From Bhargavaea ullalensis (GTDB taxonomy: Bacteria; Bacillota; Bacilli; Bacillales_A; Planococcaceae), in assembly GCF_040545425.1 (NCBI RefSeq), contig NZ_JBEPLW010000001.1: a stretch of DNA of 64,000 nt, one strand, 5' to 3'. Position 1 is the first letter of the stretch; every line of letters begins with the position of its first letter. The position numbers and the translations under genes are program-made. Shown piece after piece: positions 59,214 through 64,000 of the stretch. Below the pieces are notes generated by a model that saw nothing but the letters and a program-made list of their open reading frames with translations, searched no databases and had not been told where the DNA came from.

Positions 59214-59399
59214 ATGGGCAAGATTCGCGAGTTTTTCAACGGCGTCGTTTCGGAAATGCGGAAGGTCAGCTGGCCGAAGCGCAAGGAACTGACGCGCTAT
59301 ACGGTCGTCGTCCTGTCGACGGTCATTTTCATGGCAGTCTTCTTTGCACTGGTCGATCTTGGCATCTCGACGGTGTTCCGCTGGTTCCTGAAAGCCTGA
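59214..59399 (+). CDS. secE: Preprotein translocase subunit SecE
   Basis: 61 residues, one C-terminal membrane helix (about 32-55) after the conserved VVSEMRKVSWPKRKELTRYT. The GGAGG site is 13 bases upstream of ATG 59214, longer than usual; no better start is in frame. Core of the SecYEG channel. Confidence 0.94.
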   Translation: MGKIREFFNGVVSEMRKVSWPKRKELTRYTVVVLSTVIFMAVFFALVDLGISTVFRWFLKA

Positions 59400-59421
59400 T
59401 GTGAATATATTTTTGAAGAAT

Positions 59422-59452
59422 AGCCCGTCTGATTGTCCGAACGGGCTTTTTC
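59422..59452 (+). terminator. Terminator between secE and nusG
   Basis: AGCCCGT (59422-59428) pairs with ACGGGCT (59441-59447), followed by TTTTT. Confidence 0.78.
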
Positions 59453-59494
59453 ATTTTGACCGGAAAGGGAGGGACGGACGGCCAGTCCGAATCG

Positions 59495-60028
59495 ATGGAG
59501 AAAAATTGGTACGTGGTGCACACTTACTCGGGATACGAGAACAAGGTAAGGGCCAACCTCGAAAAGCGCGTGGACACGATGGGGATGACCGATAAAATCT
59601 TCCGTGTCGTCGTGCCGGAAGAAGAAGAGATCGACTACAAAGACGGCAAGAAGCGCGCCGTCATGCGCAAGACATTCCCGGGCTATGTGCTCGTCGAAAT
59701 GATCATGACGGACGACTCCTGGTATGTTGTCCGCAACACGCCGGGCGTCACCGGATTTATCGGCTCTTCGGGCGGCGGTGCGAAACCGACACCGCTCATG
59801 CCCGAGGAAGTGGATTTCATCCTCCGCCAGATGGGCATGAAGGAAGGCAAGGTTGAAATCGACGTGTCGGAAGGCGACCTCGTCGAAGTGCTGGAAGGGC
59901 CGTTCGCCAACTTCCAGGGGCGCATCGAAGAAGTCGACGCCGCCAAAGGCAAAGTCAAGGTGGCCGTGGAAATGTTCGGCCGCGAAACGAAGATGGAACT
60001 CGATTTCGTACAAATCCGGAAAATTTGA
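59495..60028 (+). CDS. nusG: Transcription termination/antitermination factor NusG
   Basis: 177 residues from ATG 59495. NGN domain (NWYVVHTYSGYENKVRANLEKR, RKTFPGYVLVEMIM, VRNTPGVTGFIG) and C-terminal KOW domain (EGDLVEVLEGPFANFQGRIEEVDAAKGKVKVAVEMFGRETKMELDF). Binds RNA polymerase. Preceded by a terminator, so it may have its own promoter in 59452-59494. Confidence 0.96.
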   Translation: MEKNWYVVHTYSGYENKVRANLEKRVDTMGMTDKIFRVVVPEEEEIDYKDGKKRAVMRKTFPGYVLVEMIMTDDSWYVVRNTPGVTGFIGSSGGGAKPTPLMPEEVDFILRQMGMKEGKVEIDVSEGDLVEVLEGPFANFQGRIEEVDAAKGKVKVAVEMFGRETKMELDFVQIRKI

Positions 60029-60039
60029 CCGGTTGGCAC

Positions 60040-60068
60040 TTGCAAGCAGGCGCCGATAATGGTATCAT
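60040..60068 (+). promoter_or_regulatory. Promoter of rplK-rplA
   Basis: TTGCAA (60040-60045), 17-bp spacer, TATCAT (60063-60068). Confidence 0.7.
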
Positions 60069-60070
60069 TT

Positions 60071-60185
60071 CAAAGGTCAGGCTGAAAATCAGCTTGTGCG
60101 GATTAACCGTATTCTACCGGCAACGTGCCGGCAGACACATATTGAGTGGGAGGGGCAACCCTATTACCACATCACGGACTTAAGG
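60071..60185 (+). ncRNA. rplK leader region with hairpin
   Basis: CCGGCA (60117-60122) pairs with TGCCGG (60126-60131). The stretch GTGGGAGGGGCAACCCTATTACC at 60145-60167, directly before the ribosome-binding site, looks conserved in Firmicutes and could be a ribosomal-protein (L1 or L11) control site. This is inference. Confidence 0.5.
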
Positions 60186-60196
60186 AGGTGTGTCTC

Positions 60197-60622
60197 GTGG
60201 CTAAAAAAGTGATTAAGCTTGTAAAACTTCAAATCCCTGCCGGCAAAGCAAACCCGGCGCCACCGGTCGGACCGGCGCTCGGTCAGGCAGGTGTCAATAT
60301 CATGGGGTTCTGTAAGGAATTCAACGCCCGGACATCGGATCAGGCAGGCCTCATCATTCCTGTTGAGATCACGGTGTTTGAGGACCGTTCGTTCACATTC
60401 ATTACAAAAACTCCGCCGGCAGCCGTTCTTCTGAAGAAAGCGGCCGGCATCGACAAGGCGTCCGGCGAACCGAACAAAAACAAGGTCGCCGTCGTCAAGC
60501 GTGATAAGGTCCGCGAAATCGCGGAAACGAAAATGCCTGACCTCAACGCGGCTTCTGTTGAAGCAGCGATGCAGATGGTCGAAGGCACTGCCCGCAGCAT
60601 GGGCATCACGATCGAAGACTAA
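60197..60622 (+). CDS. rplK: 50S ribosomal protein L11
   Basis: 141 residues from GTG 60197 (TAAGGAGGTGTGTCTC). VIKLVKLQIPAGKANPAPPVGPALGQAGVNIMGFCKEFN is diagnostic. Part of the GTPase-associated centre. Confidence 0.98.
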   Translation: MAKKVIKLVKLQIPAGKANPAPPVGPALGQAGVNIMGFCKEFNARTSDQAGLIIPVEITVFEDRSFTFITKTPPAAVLLKKAAGIDKASGEPNKNKVAVVKRDKVREIAETKMPDLNAASVEAAMQMVEGTARSMGITIED

Positions 60623-60656
60623 TTGATTCTTTCACTTGATGTTGTTCTGTTTTAAG

Positions 60657-60692
60657 AGGGTTGCGCCCGTTCTCCGCGAACGCCGCAACCCT
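60657..60692 (+). other. Hairpin between rplK and rplA
   Basis: AGGGTTGCG (60657-60665) pairs with CGCAACCCT (60684-60692). No T-run; probably an RNA-processing or translation-control hairpin, not a terminator. Confidence 0.65.
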
Positions 60693-60744
60693 TATTCGTG
60701 GGAGGGTTTATCCGCTATAACCACAATCAAGGAGGAAATTCAAC

Positions 60745-61446
60745 ATGGCTAAAAAAGGCAAAAAGCAAATCGAAGCGGCCAAGAAAGTGGACCGCACGAA
60801 GCTTTATGATGTAAACGAAGCAATCGCGCTCGCAAAAGAAACGAGCTCGGTGAACTTCGATGCAACCGTCGAAGTGGCATTCCGCCTCGGCATCGACGTG
60901 CGCAAAAACGACCAGCAGATCCGCGGCGCGGTCGTCCTTCCTAACGGAACGGGCAAAACGCAAAAAGTCCTCGTTTTCGCAAAAGGCGAAAAAGCGAAGG
61001 AAGCGGAAGCTGCAGGCGCTGATTATGTAGGCGAAGCAGACTATGTCGGCAAGATCCAGCAAGGCTGGTTCGACTTTGACGTGGTCGTCGCAACTCCTGA
61101 CATGATGGGCGAAGTCGGTAAACTCGGCCGCGTCCTCGGACCAAAAGGCCTCATGCCGAACCCTAAGACGGGCACTGTTACGTTTGACGTGACAAAAGCC
61201 GTCCAGGACATCAAAGCAGGTAAAGTGGAATACCGTGCCGACAAATCCGGCATCATCCACGCGCCGATCGGGAAAGTGTCGTTCGAAGACGCAAAGCTCA
61301 TCGAGAACTTCGAGACGATGTTCGATACGATCCAGAAAGCAAAGCCTGCCGCTGCAAAAGGCACTTACATGAAGTCCGTCAACGTGACGACTACAATGGG
61401 CCCTGCAGTTAAAATCGACGCATCCAACGTCGCTGCAAAAAAATAA
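60745..61446 (+). CDS. rplA: 50S ribosomal protein L1
   Basis: 233 residues from ATG 60745 (AAGGAGGAAATTCAAC). Contains the L1 core blocks VEVAFRLGIDVRKNDQQIRGAVVLPNGTGK, LGRVLGPKGLMPNPKTGTVT and KAKPAAAKGTYMKSVNVTTTMGP. Forms the L1 stalk. Confidence 0.98.
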   Translation: MAKKGKKQIEAAKKVDRTKLYDVNEAIALAKETSSVNFDATVEVAFRLGIDVRKNDQQIRGAVVLPNGTGKTQKVLVFAKGEKAKEAEAAGADYVGEADYVGKIQQGWFDFDVVVATPDMMGEVGKLGRVLGPKGLMPNPKTGTVTFDVTKAVQDIKAGKVEYRADKSGIIHAPIGKVSFEDAKLIENFETMFDTIQKAKPAAAKGTYMKSVNVTTTMGPAVKIDASNVAAKK

Positions 61447-61448
61447 TC

Positions 61449-61478
61449 TTGACATCATCAAGGCACATCTGGTAAGAT
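61449..61478 (+). promoter_or_regulatory. Promoter of rplJ-rplL
   Basis: TTGACA (61449-61454), 18-bp spacer, TAAGAT (61473-61478). Confidence 0.75.
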
Positions 61479-61494
61479 TGCCGATGTTATGAAT

Positions 61495-61631
61495 ATCGTT
61501 TGTACCGTAGACAGCAGGGGCGGCCCGCCGCTTAAACATTCCCTGCCGAGGACAAGAAGCTTTCAATCCGAATCGGTTTGAGATGCCAATTTCCAGCTCC
61601 GTGTCTACATTCTTGTGGAACGGAGCTTTTT
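61495..61631 (+). ncRNA. Ribosomal protein L10 leader
   Basis: CCGTAGACAGCAGGGGC ... CCCTGCCGAGGAC is the conserved kink-turn/L10 binding region; it is followed by a terminator, AGCTCCGT (61595-61602) pairing with ACGGAGCT (61620-61627) and then TTTTT. L10-L12 complex binding would favour termination. Confidence 0.87.
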
Positions 61632-61675
61632 ATTTGCGGTATGAATGAAAAACTTACAGGAGGTGTCCAGCCGAA

Positions 61676-62176
61676 ATGAGCACAGTATTGGAAGCCAAAC
61701 AGGCACTCGTTGATGAGATCGCAACGAAATTCAAAGACGCGGCATCCGTTGTCGTCGTTGACTACCGCGGCCTCAGCGTCGGCGAAGTGACCGAGCTCCG
61801 CAAACAGCTCCGCGAAGCAGGCATTGAGTTCAAAGTGTACAAAAACACGATGACGCGCCGTGCTGCGGAAGCTGCTGGCGTCGAAGCCCTCAACGAATAC
61901 ATGACGGGCCCGAACGCCATCGCGTTCTCGAACGAAGATGTCGTCGCACCAGCGCGCATCCTCAACAACTTCGCGAAAGACAACGAAAAACTCGAGATCA
62001 AAGCCGGTGTCATCGAAGGCAACGTCGCAACTCTCGAAGAAGTCAAAGCACTGGCGGAACTGCCATCCCGGGAAGGTCTTCTTTCCATGGTACTCAGCGT
62101 CCTCCAGGCGCCGATCCGCAACTTCGCACTTGCATCGAAAGCCGTTGCAGATCAGAAGGAAGAACAAGGCGCATAA
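61676..62176 (+). CDS. rplJ: 50S ribosomal protein L10
   Basis: 166 residues from ATG 61676 (CAGGAGGTGTCCAGCCGAA). Contains VVVDYRGLSVGEVTELRKQLREAGIEFKVYKNTMTRRA and the C-terminal L12-binding helix. Autoregulated by the leader. Confidence 0.98.
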   Translation: MSTVLEAKQALVDEIATKFKDAASVVVVDYRGLSVGEVTELRKQLREAGIEFKVYKNTMTRRAAEAAGVEALNEYMTGPNAIAFSNEDVVAPARILNNFAKDNEKLEIKAGVIEGNVATLEEVKALAELPSREGLLSMVLSVLQAPIRNFALASKAVADQKEEQGA

Positions 62177-62243
62177 TCCGGCAGCTTAGCCATCGAATCG
62201 CGGCATAGCCGCAACCATACCGAACCATTAGGAGGAAATACCA

Positions 62244-62603
62244 ATGAGCAAAGAGCAAATCATTGAAGCGATCAAAGAAATGACGGTCCTCGAACTGAAC
62301 GACCTCGTCAAAGCAATCGAAGAAGAATTCGGCGTAACGGCTGCAGCTCCAGTAGCAGTTGCCGGCGCAGCAGGCCCTGTTGCTGAAGAGCAAACAGAAT
62401 TCGACGTTGTCCTCGCTTCCGCAGGCGACCAGAAGATCAAAGTCATCAAAGTTGTTCGCGAAATCACAGGCCTTGGCCTCAAAGAAGCGAAAGCTGTTGT
62501 AGACGAAGCGCCTAAAGCAATCAAAGAAGGCGTATCGAAAGAAGAAGCAGAAGAAATGAAAGCGAAGCTCGAAGAAGTCGGCGCAGGCGTCGAAGTCAAG
62601 TAA
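62244..62603 (+). CDS. rplL: 50S ribosomal protein L7/L12
   Basis: 119 residues from ATG 62244 (TTAGGAGGAAATACCA). N-terminal dimer helix, Ala/Val hinge, and C-terminal FDVVLASAGDQKIKVIKVVREITGLGLKEAKAVVDEAPKAIKEG. Codon use is strongly biased, as for highly expressed genes. Confidence 0.98.
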   Translation: MSKEQIIEAIKEMTVLELNDLVKAIEEEFGVTAAAPVAVAGAAGPVAEEQTEFDVVLASAGDQKIKVIKVVREITGLGLKEAKAVVDEAPKAIKEGVSKEEAEEMKAKLEEVGAGVEVK

Positions 62604-62628
62604 TTCAGAGCCTCACCGCACGATAGAA

Positions 62629-62657
62629 GAGCCCGTCAGTTTTCCGACGGGCTTTTC
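62629..62657 (+). terminator. Terminator after rplL
   Basis: AGCCCGTC (62630-62637) pairs with GACGGGCT (62646-62653), then TTTC. Confidence 0.85.
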
Positions 62658-62796
62658 TTTGTATGTCCAAAGAACGGGCGGGATGTTGCAGAAGTCCGTT
62701 GTGCGCCTTCGGATGGCGGCGCCGGCTCCTGTATGCACCGCCAAGCCGGCGGGCATACTTATTCACCGTCAAATTTACACATCGGGAGGGATCGGG

Positions 62797-63399
62797 ATGG
62801 GCGACCATTATTATTCGAAGGATCCGCACGCGGAATCTGCACCCATGACTTGGAAAACCGAGCTGCGGGGCATGCCGTTCGTGTTCAGGACGGATGCCGG
62901 CGTGTTCAGCAAGGGAGAAGTGGACTTCGGTTCCCGCCTGCTGGTCGACACGTTTGAGGAACCGCCGGCCGCCGGACCGCTGCTCGACATCGGCTGCGGC
63001 TACGGTCCCGTCGGCCTGACTGCGGCCAGGTTGCTTCCCGGCCGCACCGTCCACATGGTCGACGTGAACAGCCGGGCGCTGTCGCTTGCGCGCGAAAATG
63101 CCCGCGCGAACGGCGCGGGCAACACGGAGATCTATGAGAGTGACGGAGGCGCAGATGTCCGGGGAAGCGGGTTCGCAGCCGTACTGACAAATCCGCCGAT
63201 CCGCGCCGGCAAAGACACCGTGTTCCGCATCTACGAAGATGCACACGGTCTTCTTGCGCCGGAGGGGGAGTTGTGGGTCGTCATCCAGAAAAAGCAGGGT
63301 GCCCCGTCAACCGAGGCGAAACTCCGCGAACTGTTCGGCAATGCCGAAACTGTCTCCAAAAAGAAGGGGTACCATATTTTTAGGTCGGTGAAACATTGA
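62797..63399 (+). CDS. Class I SAM-dependent methyltransferase, RsmC-like (YbxB)
   Basis: 200 residues from ATG 62797 (GGGAGGGATCGGG before it). Motif I LLDIGCGYGPVGLTAARL, a conserved VDVNSRALSLARENA (motif II) and NPPIRAG (catalytic NPPY-type loop) put it in the RsmC/16S rRNA m2G group. The same gene (ybxB) lies between rplL and rpoB in Bacillus. Confidence 0.9.
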   Translation: MGDHYYSKDPHAESAPMTWKTELRGMPFVFRTDAGVFSKGEVDFGSRLLVDTFEEPPAAGPLLDIGCGYGPVGLTAARLLPGRTVHMVDVNSRALSLARENARANGAGNTEIYESDGGADVRGSGFAAVLTNPPIRAGKDTVFRIYEDAHGLLAPEGELWVVIQKKQGAPSTEAKLRELFGNAETVSKKKGYHIFRSVKH

Positions 63400-63400
63400 C

Positions 63401-63429
63401 TTGACAAATATGCTGTGATAGCATAATAA
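63401..63429 (+). promoter_or_regulatory. Promoter of rpoB
   Basis: TTGACA (63401-63406), 17-bp spacer, TAATAA (63424-63429). Downstream is a leader of about 250 nt with hairpins, for example AGGCGGAT (63501-63508) with ATCCGCCT (63516-63523). Confidence 0.65.
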
Positions 63430-63678
63430 GATGCACAATTAAGTTGAGGTCGTATGCCCTTTTTGGCGGCTCCGGCAGTGCAGCCGGCTGTCCGCCCGGA
63501 AGGCGGATGGTATAGATCCGCCTGAACATAGGGGATACTTGACCGGAATGGAATAAGCCTGGTGAAACCGAAAATGAGCTCTGCCTTGAACTCGTTTTCT
63601 TTTTGTCTTTTCGGATATCATACATCATTTTCCGGCATCCGCAAAGACCTATTATCGCTTTAATGAGGGGTGAATCAG

Positions 63679-64000
63679 TTGACAGGTCAACTAGTTCAGT
63701 ACGGTCAACATCGTCAGCGCAGGAGTTTTGCGCGCATCAGTGAGGTGCTCGAGCTTCCCAATCTGATTGAGATTCAGACGAAGTCCTACGAATGGTTCCT
63801 TGAAGAAGGGCTGCGCGATATGTTCCGCGACATCTCGCCGATCGAGGACTTTACAGGGAATCTCTCCCTCGAGTTTGTCGACTACAGCCTCGGTGAACCG
63901 AAATACCCTGTCGGCGAATCGAAAGAGCGGGATGCCACTTACGCGGCGCCGCTTCGCGTGAAAGTTCGCCTTCACAACAAAGAGACCGAAGAAGTGAAGG
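63679..64000 (+). CDS. rpoB: RNA polymerase beta subunit (5' part)
   Basis: TTG start at 63679 behind GAGGGGTGAATCAG. The 107 visible residues TGQLVQYGQHRQRRSFARISEVLELPNLIEIQTKSYEWFLEEGLRDMFRDISPIEDFTGNLSLEF are the RpoB N-terminus (shown in pieces: LVQYGQHRQRRSFARI and MFRDISPIEDFTGN). The gene continues past the window end. Confidence 0.98.
   Translation, partial: MTGQLVQYGQHRQRRSFARISEVLELPNLIEIQTKSYEWFLEEGLRDMFRDISPIEDFTGNLSLEFVDYSLGEPKYPVGESKERDATYAAPLRVKVRLHNKETEEVK

Overview
The window is about 60% GC and reads as a chromosomal segment of a Gram-positive, low-temperature-to-mesophilic type Bacillales bacterium. The evidence is gene order: ctsR-mcsA-mcsB-clpC-radA-yacL-ispD-ispF-gltX-cysE-cysS-mrnC-rlmB-yacP-sigH-secE-nusG-rplK-rplA-rplJ-rplL-(16S methyltransferase)-rpoB (43.5-64 kb). 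This is the origin-proximal cluster of Bacillus and its relatives, with CtsR boxes, a Cys T-box and an L10 leader in the expected places. A CotD-like coat protein and SigH suggest a spore-forming ancestry. The GC content and several protein styles suggest a high-GC Planococcaceae-type genome, but the genus cannot be fixed from sequence alone.

Layout. 0-8.8 kb: end of an AI-2E-type permease, DUF302 protein, M23 peptidase, a two-component system next to an HtrA protease, small proteins, and a tandem pair of multi-span membrane proteins. 8.8-12.4 kb: a clearly lower-GC two-gene operon (NUDIX hydrolase plus a 1043-aa PLD/SF2 helicase/DUF3427 protein) that looks horizontally acquired and is a candidate defence module. 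12.5-14.8 kb: a small membrane protein, an AAC(6')-like acetyltransferase, an NrnB-like phosphoesterase and a 55-aa zinc-ribbon protein. 14.8-17.0 kb: DnaA-box-like sites, a ParR-like and a ParM-like gene, and a 500-bp AT-rich zone with 11 TGCGCA iterons, together a chromosomal ParMRC-like locus. 17-20 kb: LigD and Ku (non-homologous end joining). 20-30.3 kb: an AbgT transporter broken by a single-base frameshift, two redoxin paralogues, a YibE/F pair, a KstD-like flavoprotein, an FMN reductase, and a VmlR-like ABC-F protein behind a leader peptide and terminator. 30.5-31.1 kb: MazEF. 31.9-35.6 kb: a TPP-riboswitch-controlled tenA-thiM-thiD-thiE-thiW operon. 35.6-43.3 kb: MarR regulator with a divergent YczE-like protein, PaiA-like acetyltransferase, coat protein and several uncharacterised proteins.

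Four intergenic arrays (three unrelated unit sequences) of short tandem repeats share the same period of 21 bp; a fifth gap holds palindromic repeats of about 20 bp. They are not CRISPR arrays and match no element I can name. They are, with the NUDIX-helicase operon and the ParMRC-like locus, the most unusual content. Two genes normally found in the conserved cluster, disA (between radA and yacL) and rpmG (between sigH and secE), are absent here.
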